Positions 37,294 to 46,216 of a stretch of 64,000 nt of DNA are shown piece by piece. The notes under the pieces were generated by a model. That model had not been told where the DNA came from, did no database searches, and saw only the letters and a list, made by a program, of their open reading frames with translations. Made by a program: the position numbers and the translations under genes. This DNA is from Moorena bouillonii PNG (GTDB lineage: Bacteria; Cyanobacteriota; Cyanobacteriia; Cyanobacteriales; Coleofasciculaceae). Position 1 is the stretch's first letter; every line of letters begins with the position of its first letter. The DNA lies in NCBI RefSeq assembly GCF_001942495.1, contig NZ_MKZS01000001.1:6535201-6599200 (forward strand), written 5' to 3'.

Positions 37294-38351
37294 GGTTTGA
37301 GCTGCTACTGATAGTTTAATCGGTTGAACTCTACTACCTCAGTCATTGATTTCTATGGGGGGCTTTACCCCCAATTTTATTTACCAACCGTATCATAGAT
37401 TTCTTGCCTAGGTGCTGACTAAATAATCAGTATAGCCAATCTGTCATTGTAGCCAATCTGTCATCGCCTCACGCCAATACCCCAGTATTACTCAGTCCAA
37501 TCCTCACTAACAGGCGGATTGACCCAAAAAATCGGGTATAAGTTCAAAAATTGGTAATTTTCGACTTATAGCATTTTCTAGTCAAAGTAGAAAAACAAAA
37601 GTGCTATCACTAATCTTATCAAATGATTAAACTCTGATTAATTGCAAATTAACTGAGAAGTTAATTTATACTGACTTGAAGCTCCTCACTCGAAGCTCCT
37701 GATTCCTGAGGTGCGCTTACAGTCGTCGAATTAAATTCGCCACGGGTCGCACCTCGATAACGTTGCTTATGTCGAAATCACCTTGGCACGATATCGAAGG
37801 AAAACCATAAGTAAAATTACTCAACAGTTCTAGCCTATAGTTTCCAAAGCCAATCCCCTTCAATTTATACAGTTAATACTTTATCTAGCGGTTATAATAG
37901 TAATTATGGATACATTTTTTTACCTATTCCCTATTCCAAAGTTTCCTACTCCCTACTCCCTGTTCCCTTTTACCTGATCCAAATTTACCTTTGCTATAAC
38001 AATACAAATCGTCAAAGTCAGATAAGACAAATTGTCAACATTTTTGGCTTTGTAATAAATCTTAAAACTTCCTGAAAAATCTACTAATACTAAGGGTTAG
38101 CTGGCTATAGTAAAACCAGGTGATATATCTAAAGTCAGGTATCGCTATCCTTGCTATATATAGTTTATATCTACTAACTGGAGCAAGCTGCTTGCTTTGT
38201 AAACCCTGTCATTTGAGTCAATCAATTTGACAAAGTTAGTTGTTTGCTTAAAAATTAGCAGTCACTAACTAGATATCTGCTCAAGTCTAAGTAAATCCTC
38301 AGTTAATGAGGATTTATATCTAGGTAAAAACTAAAAAATAGGAGAATCGCA
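37294..38351. other. Long spacer before the alternative oxidase operon
   Basis: Family C element GAGGTGCGCTTACAG ... GGGTCGCACCTC at 37708-37755 and CCTACTC heptamers near 37925-37970. Otherwise AT-rich. The operon promoter is expected in 38000-38640, but no clear -35/-10 pair can be chosen. Confidence 0.5.
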
Positions 38352-38477
38352 GTGTTTTTTTTAAAAGGAATAAAGCCCCAACAATTTTATGTTATTTTAT
38401 TGCTGATCAGCCTGAATATAATTGTTTTTATGGCTCTAATGTCAAAGATGCCTAATAATTTGATACTAGCGTTTTAG
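38352..38477 (+). CDS. 41-aa small membrane protein upstream of the oxidase operon
   Basis: GTG start with AGGAGA eight bases upstream (38340-38345), ending TAG. Residues 10-30 form one hydrophobic helix (FYVILLLISLNIIVFMALM) with a Lys-rich N-terminal side. Such short single-helix proteins often accompany terminal oxidases as accessory subunits; here that is inference from position (166 bp before the first DUF2231 gene) and topology. No homologue recognised. Confidence 0.5.
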   Translation: MFFLKGIKPQQFYVILLLISLNIIVFMALMSKMPNNLILAF

Positions 38478-38643
38478 TTAGTATATTATTTTACTATTAT
38501 TTGAGTAGTATAATTCAAACTTAGTAAGTTAGTGGTAAATATGTAGTGATTTTGCTACGGTAAGCGTGAAGGTTTCGGATGTTAAAATCACTACTTGTTT
38601 ACCACTACCAACAATTCCTCATTGAAACCTCATTGAGAACAAT

Positions 38644-39144
38644 ATGCTAGAGTATCTCCCCCCACTCAACGATCACAACTTGCCGTATCCCGATACCATT
38701 CATCCGATCGTGGTTCATTTTGTGATTGCCATGGTATTGTTTGCTGTTTTGTGTGACGCTATCGGCTACTTTAGCCGTAATTATCGCCTGTATGAGGTAA
38801 GTTGGTGGAATTTATTTTTTGCGACTATTTCTATCTTTATTGCTGTTATTTTTGGGCAAATTGAAGCCGGATTAGCAGAGCCTTACACAGCAGCAGAGGG
38901 AACATTGAACCTGCATACGCTGATTGGTTGGTCTCTATCTGGCATCATTGCAGGGGTGACAGCATGGCGCTACATCATTCGTTCTCGCAATCCCAAAGAG
39001 TTACCCATACCTTTTTTGGGGGTGGGGGTGTTGTTAGTAGGGTTAGTGTTTGTCCAGGTCTACCTGGGTGACTTACTCGTTTGGGTCTATGGATTACATA
39101 CTGTTCCGGTAGTAGAAGGGACTAGGGAGGGCTTGTTGCAATGA
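38644..39144 (+). CDS. DUF2231 membrane protein 1
   Basis: 166 aa with four membrane helices. Seen: LPYPDTIHPIVVHFVIAMVL, with the two His (IHP and VHF) expected of DUF2231 proteins, and a third in NLHTLIGW. These may bind heme or metal. First gene of the oxidase operon; its TGA overlaps the next ATG (ATGA, 39141-39144), so the two are translationally coupled. DUF2231 pairs upstream of the alternative oxidase genes are common in cyanobacteria. Confidence 0.85.
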   Translation: MLEYLPPLNDHNLPYPDTIHPIVVHFVIAMVLFAVLCDAIGYFSRNYRLYEVSWWNLFFATISIFIAVIFGQIEAGLAEPYTAAEGTLNLHTLIGWSLSGIIAGVTAWRYIIRSRNPKELPIPFLGVGVLLVGLVFVQVYLGDLLVWVYGLHTVPVVEGTREGLLQ

Positions 39145-39746
39145 GTTCAAACCTAATTGACCAACTAGGGAGCCAATTGGGAGCCAATGGCTTGCCTTAC
39201 CCGATTCCGATTCATCCCAATCTGGTACATCTAACCCTTGGGTTATTTATCGTGGCCATCGGCTTTGATATTGTTGGGGTCTTGTTTCCCCTGGAAAAGC
39301 CAGTCTTTAAGATACTGGCAATTCCTGCCACAAGATCCAATTTTTTTGATGTCGGCTGGTACAACATGCTGGCAGCAGCAGTGGTTACTTTCTTCACCGT
39401 TGCAGCCGGTTTCTATGAAATCATGCTGGCAGACCCACCCACAGAGGTTAGAAGTGCCTGGGGATTACAAGCCATGGAAACCATGCTTTGGCATGGAGTT
39501 GGCGGAGTCTTGCTGCTGCTGCTGATTGTAGCAATGACAGTATGGCGCGGATTTCAGCGATTTGTTTGGAATAAGGATAGGGCCAGACAAGTACAATGGA
39601 CCTATTTGTTAGCGGGACTAGGGATTTTTGCACTGATGTTTGTTCACGGTACCCTGGGAGCGCAACTGGCGGCAGATTTTGGCCTACACATTAGCGCTGA
39701 TCGCCTGTTGAGACTGGGAGAAGATCCAAACTTACTGTTGAAATAG
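39141..39746 (+). CDS. DUF2231 membrane protein 2
   Basis: 201 aa, four helices, paralogue of the preceding gene: LPYPIPIHPNLVHLTLGLFI near 18-37, MLWHGVGGVLLLLLI and MFVHGTLGAQL carry further His. Eight bases separate its stop from ctaC. The conserved pair suggests a heterodimer, perhaps an electron-input or assembly module for the oxidase; this is inference. Confidence 0.85.
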   Translation: MSSNLIDQLGSQLGANGLPYPIPIHPNLVHLTLGLFIVAIGFDIVGVLFPLEKPVFKILAIPATRSNFFDVGWYNMLAAAVVTFFTVAAGFYEIMLADPPTEVRSAWGLQAMETMLWHGVGGVLLLLLIVAMTVWRGFQRFVWNKDRARQVQWTYLLAGLGIFALMFVHGTLGAQLAADFGLHISADRLLRLGEDPNLLLK

Positions 39747-39754
39747 ATAGGCTT

Positions 39755-40696
39755 ATGAATATTCGCAGGATTTTGACCTTGGTTGTCGTTGCGATCGCAT
39801 TAGCCGGGATTAGTCTGTGGATGGGTCAACAGGCTTACTCTTGGTTTCCTCCCCAAGCTTCAGCTGAATCCCTGCTAGTTGACGATTTATTCAGTTTCCT
39901 AGTGACACTGGGAACCTTTATTTTCTTAGGAGTAGTAGGAACCCTAACCTATTCAGTCTTGTTTCAGCAAGCAGGCAAGTATGACTTAAGCGATGGTCCA
40001 GCAATTGAAGGAAACATCACCCTGGAAATCGTCTGGACAGCAATTCCCTTAGCTTTAGTAATTTGGATTGCAGCCTACAGCTACCAGGTCTACGACCAGA
40101 TGTCGATTCTCGGTCCGATGGAGCATGTTCATCTAGAAATGGCAACCGCTGAGGCTGCACCAATCGAACCAAGCCCTGACTCACAAATGCCTGACTCCAA
40201 CGAACCGATAGAGCGTATTGAAGTCTTGTCTCGTCAGTGGGCGTGGGAATTTCGCTATCCCGAGCAAAGTATCAGCAGCACAGAACTGCATTTACCCAAC
40301 AACCATCGCATCAAGCTTACCCTCAAATCAGAGGATGTGATACATGGGTTTTATATTCCAGCCTTTCGAGTTAAGCAGGATATTATCCCAAATCAGGCGA
40401 TCGAGTTTGAATTTACTCCCATTCGCGAAGGCAACTATCGGTTGCGGGATTCTCAATACAGTGGGACTTACTTTGCAGCAATGCAGGCGGATGTGGTGGT
40501 ACAATCCCCGGAATCCTATCAGCAGTGGCTTGCTCAAGCAGCGGTTCAACCCCCCAAAGCAGCCTACAATCAAGCCTTCGAGGAATATCGTCGAGCCTCT
40601 GAAACAGCAATTAATGCAGGCTGGAAAACGGTGGTTCCAGCTGCGCCTCCTATGGTTAATTACTCTGGTTCAAATCAGCAAAACAAAGGGTTATGA
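39755..40696 (+). CDS. Alternative terminal oxidase subunit II (CtaC-like, no CuA)
   Basis: 313 aa. Two membrane helices (residues 5-25 and 43-65, then 90-110), then a cupredoxin domain: VLSRQWAWEFRYPE, DVIHGFYIPAFRVKQDIIP. The CuA loop, normally C-S-E-x-C-G-x-x-H-x-x-M, reads DSQYSGTYFAAM: both Cys and the His are absent, the known feature of the cyanobacterial ARTO subunit (CtaCII). Electrons therefore probably do not enter via CuA from cytochrome c. Overlaps ctaD by four bases. Confidence 0.92.
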   Translation: MNIRRILTLVVVAIALAGISLWMGQQAYSWFPPQASAESLLVDDLFSFLVTLGTFIFLGVVGTLTYSVLFQQAGKYDLSDGPAIEGNITLEIVWTAIPLALVIWIAAYSYQVYDQMSILGPMEHVHLEMATAEAAPIEPSPDSQMPDSNEPIERIEVLSRQWAWEFRYPEQSISSTELHLPNNHRIKLTLKSEDVIHGFYIPAFRVKQDIIPNQAIEFEFTPIREGNYRLRDSQYSGTYFAAMQADVVVQSPESYQQWLAQAAVQPPKAAYNQAFEEYRRASETAINAGWKTVVPAAPPMVNYSGSNQQNKGL

Positions 40697-42381
40697 CCAA
40701 TCTTTCTTCGGTTGACGCGATCGCATCCTTGGGCAAACAGCCCTCGCCAGGTACCCCTGAAGACTGGAAACGGTTTTTCAGCTTCAGCACCGATCACAAA
40801 GTGATTGGGATTCAGTATATTGTCACCTCTTTTTTCTTTTTTCTCATTGGTGGAATCTTTGCCATGATCGTCCGGGGTGAACTGATTACCCCAGAAGCCG
40901 ATCTGGTTGATCGCACCGTCTACAATGCTATGTTTACCCTCCACGGAACAGTAATGCTGTTCTTGTGGACCTTTCCAGTGTTGGCCGGGCTGGCCAATTA
41001 CCTAGTACCCCTGATGATTGGCGCACGGGATATGGCATTTCCCCGGCTGAATGCCCTGGCCTTCTGGATGGTGCCCGTCTTTGGGGTTGTCCTGATGGGA
41101 AGCTTTTTAGCTCCAGGAGGCCCAGCCCAGGCAGGTTGGTGGTCTTATCCACCCGTGAGCCTGCAAAACCCTACTGGTGCTTTGATTAACGGTCAATTTC
41201 TCTGGCTACTAGCCGTGGCGCTTTCGGGGGTATCCTCTATTCTAGGAGCTGTCAATATCGTAACCACCATTATTCGGATGCGATCGCCCGGAATGACCTT
41301 TTTCCGAATGCCTGTGTTTGTCTGGGCTGTACTCAGTGCCCAGATTATTCAATTATTTGGCTTACCTGCCCTGACTGCTGGAGCCATCATGCTGTTGTTT
41401 GATTTAACCCTAGGCACCAGCTTTTTTGACCCTGCCAAAGGGGGCGATCCCATTCTGTTCCAGCACTTTTTCTGGTTCTACTCTCACCCAGCCGTTTACG
41501 TAATTATCCTGCCGATTTTTGGCATTTTTTCAGAAATATTCCCAGTTTACGCCCGCAAGCCCCTTTTTGGTTACAAAGTAGTTGCTATTTCATCCCTAAT
41601 TATTGTTGGGTTGAGCGCTATAGTCTGGGTGCATCACATGTTTGCTAGCGGCACCCCCGGATGGATGCGGATGCTGTTTATGTTCTCCACAATGCTGATT
41701 TCCGTGCCAACTGGCATCAAAGTGTTTGCTTGGGTAGCAACCATTTGGGGAGGTAAACTCAGACTCACCAGCGCCATGCTTTTCGGACTAGGTGGCTTAG
41801 TGATGTTCGTATTTGCGGGCATTACTGGCATTATGTTAGCAGCCGTTCCAGTAGATATTCACGTCAACAACACCTATTTCGTTGTTGGTCACTTTCACTA
41901 CGTTATCTATGGCGCAACAGTTATGGGAATTTATGCCGCCTTCTACCATTGGTTCCCCAAAATGACAGGGCGGATGTATAATGAAGGGTTGGGTAAACTG
42001 CACTTTGCCCTAACCTTTATTGGAGCCAATCTCAATTTCTTCCCCATGCACCCATTAGGACTGCAAGGAATGCCCCGCCGAGTTGCGTCCTACGATCCCG
42101 AATTTGCCTTTTGGAATGTGGTTGCTAGCATTGGAGCCTTCCTGTTGGGCATGTCTACTTTGCCCTTTATCCTCAATATGGTCGGTTCCTGGGTACAAGG
42201 AGAAAAAGCACCAGCCAATCCCTGGCGGGCGATCGGGATAGAATGGCTTGTCTCCTCCCCGCCCAGTCACGAGAACTTTGAACAGTTGCCTGTGGTGATT
42301 GCCGAACCCTATGGCTATGGCAAATCTGAACCTTTGGTGTCTAACCCTGATGCGCTAGAAGTTACCCATGAACCCAACTGA
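40693..42381 (+). CDS. Alternative terminal oxidase subunit I (CtaD)
   Basis: 562 aa, 12 helices, heme-copper oxidase. Reduces O2 to water and pumps protons. Seen: FTLHGTVMLFLW (low-spin heme His), WFYSHPAVYVIILP (CuB His and Tyr; the family A1 Glu is replaced, giving the YSHPA motif of type A2 oxidases), VWVHHMFASG (CuB His pair) and VVGHFHYVIYG (heme His ligands). Start ATG overlaps ctaC stop; 3' end overlaps ctaE by 14 bases. Confidence 0.95.
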   Translation: MTNLSSVDAIASLGKQPSPGTPEDWKRFFSFSTDHKVIGIQYIVTSFFFFLIGGIFAMIVRGELITPEADLVDRTVYNAMFTLHGTVMLFLWTFPVLAGLANYLVPLMIGARDMAFPRLNALAFWMVPVFGVVLMGSFLAPGGPAQAGWWSYPPVSLQNPTGALINGQFLWLLAVALSGVSSILGAVNIVTTIIRMRSPGMTFFRMPVFVWAVLSAQIIQLFGLPALTAGAIMLLFDLTLGTSFFDPAKGGDPILFQHFFWFYSHPAVYVIILPIFGIFSEIFPVYARKPLFGYKVVAISSLIIVGLSAIVWVHHMFASGTPGWMRMLFMFSTMLISVPTGIKVFAWVATIWGGKLRLTSAMLFGLGGLVMFVFAGITGIMLAAVPVDIHVNNTYFVVGHFHYVIYGATVMGIYAAFYHWFPKMTGRMYNEGLGKLHFALTFIGANLNFFPMHPLGLQGMPRRVASYDPEFAFWNVVASIGAFLLGMSTLPFILNMVGSWVQGEKAPANPWRAIGIEWLVSSPPSHENFEQLPVVIAEPYGYGKSEPLVSNPDALEVTHEPN

Positions 42382-43003
42382 AATCGATCCATCACTCACC
42401 TCTGGTGTAATACCGAGTCAGACCCATACCTCTGATGGGACGGCAGAACATAGCCATGATGAAGCAGGCAACAGCATGTTTGGCTTCATCATTTTCTTGC
42501 TTTCGGAAAGTGTGATCTTCCTGAGCTTCTTTGCTGGATACATTGTTTACAAGACTACCACAGCCGACTGGCTCCCTGCCGGTGTCACAGGGCTAGAGAT
42601 CAAAGAGCCAGCTATTAATACTGTAGTCCTAGTGTCTAGTAGTTTCGTAATTTATATTGCTGAACGATATCTCCATGCCAAAAATCTGTGGGGCTTTCGG
42701 GCATTTTGGCTCTTGACCATGGCAATGGGGAGCTACTTTTTATATGGTCAGGCAGTGGAATGGAGCAGTCTCCCCTTTGGGTTTACCGATGGCGTATTTG
42801 GCGGCACCTTTTATTTGCTCACCGGGTTTCATGGTTTGCACGTGCTGACAGGAGTCTTGCTGCAATTGATTATGCTGGGACGCTCCTTCATTCCCGGTAA
42901 CTACAACAACGGTGAGTTTGGGGTTGCTGCCACCTCCCTGTTCTGGCATTTTGTCGATGTGATCTGGATTATTTTGTTTGTGCTGATTTACATCTGGCAG
43001 TAG
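42368..43003 (+). CDS. Alternative terminal oxidase subunit III (CtaE)
   Basis: 211 aa, five helices, seven-helix family shortened at the N-terminus as in many bacteria. Seen: LLSESVIFLSFFAGYI with the conserved Glu, LTGFHGLHVLTGVLLQL and LFWHFVDVIWIILFVLIYIW. Stabilises subunit I and proton uptake. Last gene of the operon, followed by a GGTTGGGT/AACCCAACC hairpin. Confidence 0.94.
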   Translation: MNPTEIDPSLTSGVIPSQTHTSDGTAEHSHDEAGNSMFGFIIFLLSESVIFLSFFAGYIVYKTTTADWLPAGVTGLEIKEPAINTVVLVSSSFVIYIAERYLHAKNLWGFRAFWLLTMAMGSYFLYGQAVEWSSLPFGFTDGVFGGTFYLLTGFHGLHVLTGVLLQLIMLGRSFIPGNYNNGEFGVAATSLFWHFVDVIWIILFVLIYIWQ

Positions 43004-43014
43004 CCTTATTCCTA

Positions 43015-43043
43015 GGTTGGGTGAGCAGGAGCGTAACCCAACC
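43015..43043 (+). terminator. Hairpin after ctaE
   Basis: GGTTGGGT pairs with AACCCAACC over a short loop 12 bases past the ctaE stop. No strong T-run, so termination is uncertain. Confidence 0.4.
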
Positions 43044-43059
43044 AGGTAATGCTTTCGTC

Positions 43060-43509
43060 ATGTTTAGTGAGATTTCCAAGAACAAAATGCTCTATGAAAC
43101 TGACATCATCAAATGGGTTGAACAACAAGTTTCCCTGATCAAAGAACAACGGTATAGTGAAGTAGACTGGGTTAATCTCCTAGAAGAGATTGAAGACTTG
43201 GGTAAACGAGAGCGAGACCGCTTTTTATCTTCTATTCGTTTAACGATTCAACATCTGTTGAAATGGGAATATCAACCTGAAAAACGGTCTATATCTTGGG
43301 AAATCACCATTAAACGAGAGCGCAATAACCTTAAACGCTATCTCAGAGATACTCCTAGTTTAAAGCGATACTGGGCAGATTTATCAAAAGTTTATGGTGA
43401 TGCGAGAGCCGACGCTGCTAATGAAACCGGAATTTCCGATTGGGACTTTCCTGACAAATGTCCCTATTCCCCTGAGCAAATCCAATCAGATTGGTTTCCT
43501 CCAAATTAG
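43060..43509 (+). CDS. DUF29 family protein
   Basis: About 149 aa. Seen: LYETDIIKWVEQQVSLIKEQ, DWVNLLEEIEDLGKRERDRF and HLLKWEYQPEKR, the standard DUF29 sequence; helical and cytoplasmic. DUF29 genes are numerous in cyanobacteria, often beside toxin-antitoxin or xis genes; function unknown. ATG 43060 is chosen over an upstream GTG (43021) that lies in the ctaE terminator. The xisI-like gene starts 10 bases after its stop. Confidence 0.88.
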   Translation: MFSEISKNKMLYETDIIKWVEQQVSLIKEQRYSEVDWVNLLEEIEDLGKRERDRFLSSIRLTIQHLLKWEYQPEKRSISWEITIKRERNNLKRYLRDTPSLKRYWADLSKVYGDARADAANETGISDWDFPDKCPYSPEQIQSDWFPPN

Positions 43510-43519
43510 AGGTAAAACA

Positions 43520-43855
43520 ATGGATACCCAAACGACCTATCGAGAAATAATAAAACAAGTTATTCTAAAATACGCTCAATTTCGTCCCTCTCATGGAGAC
43601 ATCCGACTTGATCCCATTTTTGACGAAACACGAGAGCACTATGGATTAATGCAGGTAGGATGGTCACAGGGAAAAAGAATCAGAGGAAACCTAATATATA
43701 TTACTCTAAAAAATACGAAAATTTATATTGAATATGATGGAATAGAAACGGGTATCACTACTGATTTAATTAATGCTGGCATCAAGAAAGAAAATATTGT
43801 TTTAGCTTTCTATCCTCCCGAAATGCGTCAGCAAACTGAATTTGCCGTCAATTAA
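43520..43855 (+). CDS. XisI-like fdxN-element excision controlling factor
   Basis: 111 aa. Seen: YREIIKQVILKYAQFRPSHG, then IRGNLIYITLKNTKIYIEYDG and GITTDLINAGIKKENIVLAFYPPEMR, the XisI pattern. In Nostoc XisH and XisI are needed for excision of the fdxN element; most copies elsewhere are XisH/XisI pairs of unknown role, perhaps toxin-antitoxin-like. No xisH here; the partner position is held by DUF29. Start ATG 43520 preceded by AGAGGT. Confidence 0.92.
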   Translation: MDTQTTYREIIKQVILKYAQFRPSHGDIRLDPIFDETREHYGLMQVGWSQGKRIRGNLIYITLKNTKIYIEYDGIETGITTDLINAGIKKENIVLAFYPPEMRQQTEFAVN

Positions 43856-43904
43856 AATTTATTCGTGTTTGATAAAATCAAGGCTATAACAAATTTAATT
43901 TTAA

Positions 43905-44339
43905 ATGACCATGGATAGAAAAGACAGGTTACCGCTTCTAGGAGTAGGGTTGACTATTAGCTTAATCTTAATGGGTTGTAATCCCTCTGATGATTCGTTA
44001 GAAAAATCTCGTTATCAACCCTTGAATCTAGCTGAGATAAAAGGTAAGGGAATAGGAGATGATCCGAAAGCGATCGCATTAGACTTATTTGGTAACAAAG
44101 AAACGGTCGAGAGTGAGTTTACTGAAGAAATCAAGGTTATAGATCAGCAAGCTTTTGAGAAAATCGTGATTCTAACCCAGATGAATCTACCTGATGACAA
44201 AATTAGGGGCAAGCGTTATCGACTTGAGTTTCAATTCGATCAATCTACCGGTAAATGGAATTTAAAGGAAGCAGGTCGTCAACAGTCCTGTTATAAAAGT
44301 GAGAAACCTAAAGATTGGACAATTGAGCCTTGTCCCTAA
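43905..44339 (+). CDS. Small lipoprotein, unknown
   Basis: 144 aa. Signal peptide LPLLGVGLTISLILMGC with lipobox LMGC (Cys at 25), so an anchored periplasmic protein. Mature part has one conserved-looking pair of Cys near the end (QQSCYK ... EPCP) and a beta-strand pattern GKRYRLEFQFDQSTGKWNLKEAGRQ. Family not recognised. Start ATG 43905; ATG 43911 is an alternative. Confidence 0.75.
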   Translation: MTMDRKDRLPLLGVGLTISLILMGCNPSDDSLEKSRYQPLNLAEIKGKGIGDDPKAIALDLFGNKETVESEFTEEIKVIDQQAFEKIVILTQMNLPDDKIRGKRYRLEFQFDQSTGKWNLKEAGRQQSCYKSEKPKDWTIEPCP

Positions 44340-44398
44340 ACTTGTCGATAGCGTTAACTCCTGTAACTTCTGAACTCCTGTAACTTCGGACTTTTACT

Positions 44399-45910
44399 AT
44401 GATTATCGACGACCAATATTACGACTTTATTATTATCGGCACAGGGGCTGGCGGCGGAACCTTAGCCTATAAACTTGCGCCAACAGGAAAGAAAATTCTG
44501 ATCCTAGAACGAGGCGATTTTATGCCTCTAGAAGAGCAAAATCGCAGTAATGTCGATATTTTTAAGCGAGAACGCTATCACGCTCCTGAAATTTGGTATG
44601 ACACTGCTGAAGAACCCTTTTTCCCCCAAATGAATTACGCTATCGGTGGCAATACTAAAATCTATGGTGCAGCATTGCTACGACTGCGGGAGCGGGATTT
44701 TGAGAAAGTGCAACATCAAGAGGGAGTGTCGCCGGAGTGGTGTTTGAAATATTCCGACTTTGAACCCTATTACACTGAAGCGGAACAGCTTTATAAGGTT
44801 CACGGTCAGGCAACCAGCGATCCCACCGAGCCATTTCATAGTCAAGACTATCCCTTTGAAGCAATCCCCCAAGAGCCTCAAATTGCGGAAATTTACAATG
44901 CGATCGCTCAGCAAGGTCTGCATCCATCTTACCTACCGTTAGGACTGACGCGCCAAGACGACGACCCAACCAATGATTCCGAGGTCAGCGGAATTGTGCC
45001 AGCTTTGAAACATTCCAACGTGACCTTAAAAACCAATGCGAAAGTGGTCTGTTTGCACACTAACCCCTCAGGTTTAGCAGTTAAAGGGGTCGAAGCCGAA
45101 ATTGCAGGACAATCCTACTTGTTTATGGGGGAAATTGTCGTGGTTGCTTGTGGTGCCGTGAATTCAGCAGCATTACTATTACACTCTGCCAATGATCGAC
45201 ACCCCCAAGGACTTGCTAACAGTTCGGGGCAAGTGGGACGGAATTTGATGAAAAGCCTAATGACTGCTGTAGTGCAACTGAGCACTAAGCCCAATTCAGG
45301 TGCTTTTCAAAGAAGTATTTATCTCAATGATTTTTATTGGGGTGATCCCGATTTTCCTTACCCAATGGGTCACATTCAAAATTCCGGTGGATTGCTGACA
45401 GATATTATTTTTGCTGAAGCACCACCACTGTTATCAGTTCTGGCAAAATTTATGCCAGGATTTGGACTGAAGCAGTTAGCTACTCGTTCCATTGGCTGGT
45501 GGGTGCAGACGGAGGATTTGCCCGATCCCAATAATCGAGTACGAATTGATGGAAACAAGTTGTATATTGACTACACTCCCAATAATATCGAAGCCCACGA
45601 TCGCCTAGTTTATCGCTTGACTGAAGTGCTAAAAACCATTGAAAAACGGCTGGATAGTTTTCAGAGCGGTAAAATATATCCTCGTGGGGAAGTACCGATT
45701 CAAGTAATGGCAAATCAGTGTGGCACCTGCCGTTTTGGGGACGATCCTGCTACTACTGTGCTCGATCGCAACTGCCGCACTCATGATCTGGAAAATCTTT
45801 ACGTAGTCGATGGCAGTTTCTTTCCATCCAATGCTAGTGTTAGCCCAGCTTTAACCATTATTGCCAATGCTCTACGGGTGGGGGATCATCTGATTGAACG
45901 GTTTGGGTAA
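44399..45910 (+). CDS. GMC-family FAD oxidoreductase
   Basis: 503 aa. Oxidises an alcohol or polyol using FAD. Seen: YDFIIIGTGAGGGTLAYKLA (FAD Rossmann, 8-27), LERGDF, YAIGGNTKIYGAALLRLRER (GMC signature 1), VVVACGAVNSAALLLHSAN (signature 2), and NLYVVDGSFFPSNASVSPAL TIIANA-type C-terminus with the catalytic region. CGTCRFGDDP supplies the His/Asn-side loop. Closest in style to cyanobacterial glucose-methanol-choline dehydrogenases; substrate unknown. Monocistronic. Confidence 0.9.
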   Translation: MIIDDQYYDFIIIGTGAGGGTLAYKLAPTGKKILILERGDFMPLEEQNRSNVDIFKRERYHAPEIWYDTAEEPFFPQMNYAIGGNTKIYGAALLRLRERDFEKVQHQEGVSPEWCLKYSDFEPYYTEAEQLYKVHGQATSDPTEPFHSQDYPFEAIPQEPQIAEIYNAIAQQGLHPSYLPLGLTRQDDDPTNDSEVSGIVPALKHSNVTLKTNAKVVCLHTNPSGLAVKGVEAEIAGQSYLFMGEIVVVACGAVNSAALLLHSANDRHPQGLANSSGQVGRNLMKSLMTAVVQLSTKPNSGAFQRSIYLNDFYWGDPDFPYPMGHIQNSGGLLTDIIFAEAPPLLSVLAKFMPGFGLKQLATRSIGWWVQTEDLPDPNNRVRIDGNKLYIDYTPNNIEAHDRLVYRLTEVLKTIEKRLDSFQSGKIYPRGEVPIQVMANQCGTCRFGDDPATTVLDRNCRTHDLENLYVVDGSFFPSNASVSPALTIIANALRVGDHLIERFG

Positions 45911-46216
45911 GTGCTAGTGGTGCTTCAGGGGCGGGCTTGCCCTCATTTTCACAGTCGCCAGTTTTAGGTTGCTGCCCCTAACGCACCACTGGGTCAAACA
46001 GCAAATGGGTTTCGATTGCCAAAGCGCGATATTAATTATTGTAACTATACGTCAAAATCTAAGACTTGATCCCAGTTAACTTGGTACTATAATTAACATA
46101 AGTCTCAAAAAAGAATATATCCTGGACTAGGCTATAATACGATGGGATCCTATGGAATTCCACACCAGCCCTAACCCTTGTATTATCAGTAATATCCTCA
46201 GTAAATCATAACAACA
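45911..46216. repeat. Spacer with GGGGCGGGC / GCCCCTAACGCACC repeat
   Basis: 45922-46000 holds CAGGGGCGGGCTTGCCC ... TTGCTGCCCCTAACGCACC, related to the elements at 17905 and 25803. The remainder has no gene; the promoter of the three-gene set should be near 46060-46200. Confidence 0.6.
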
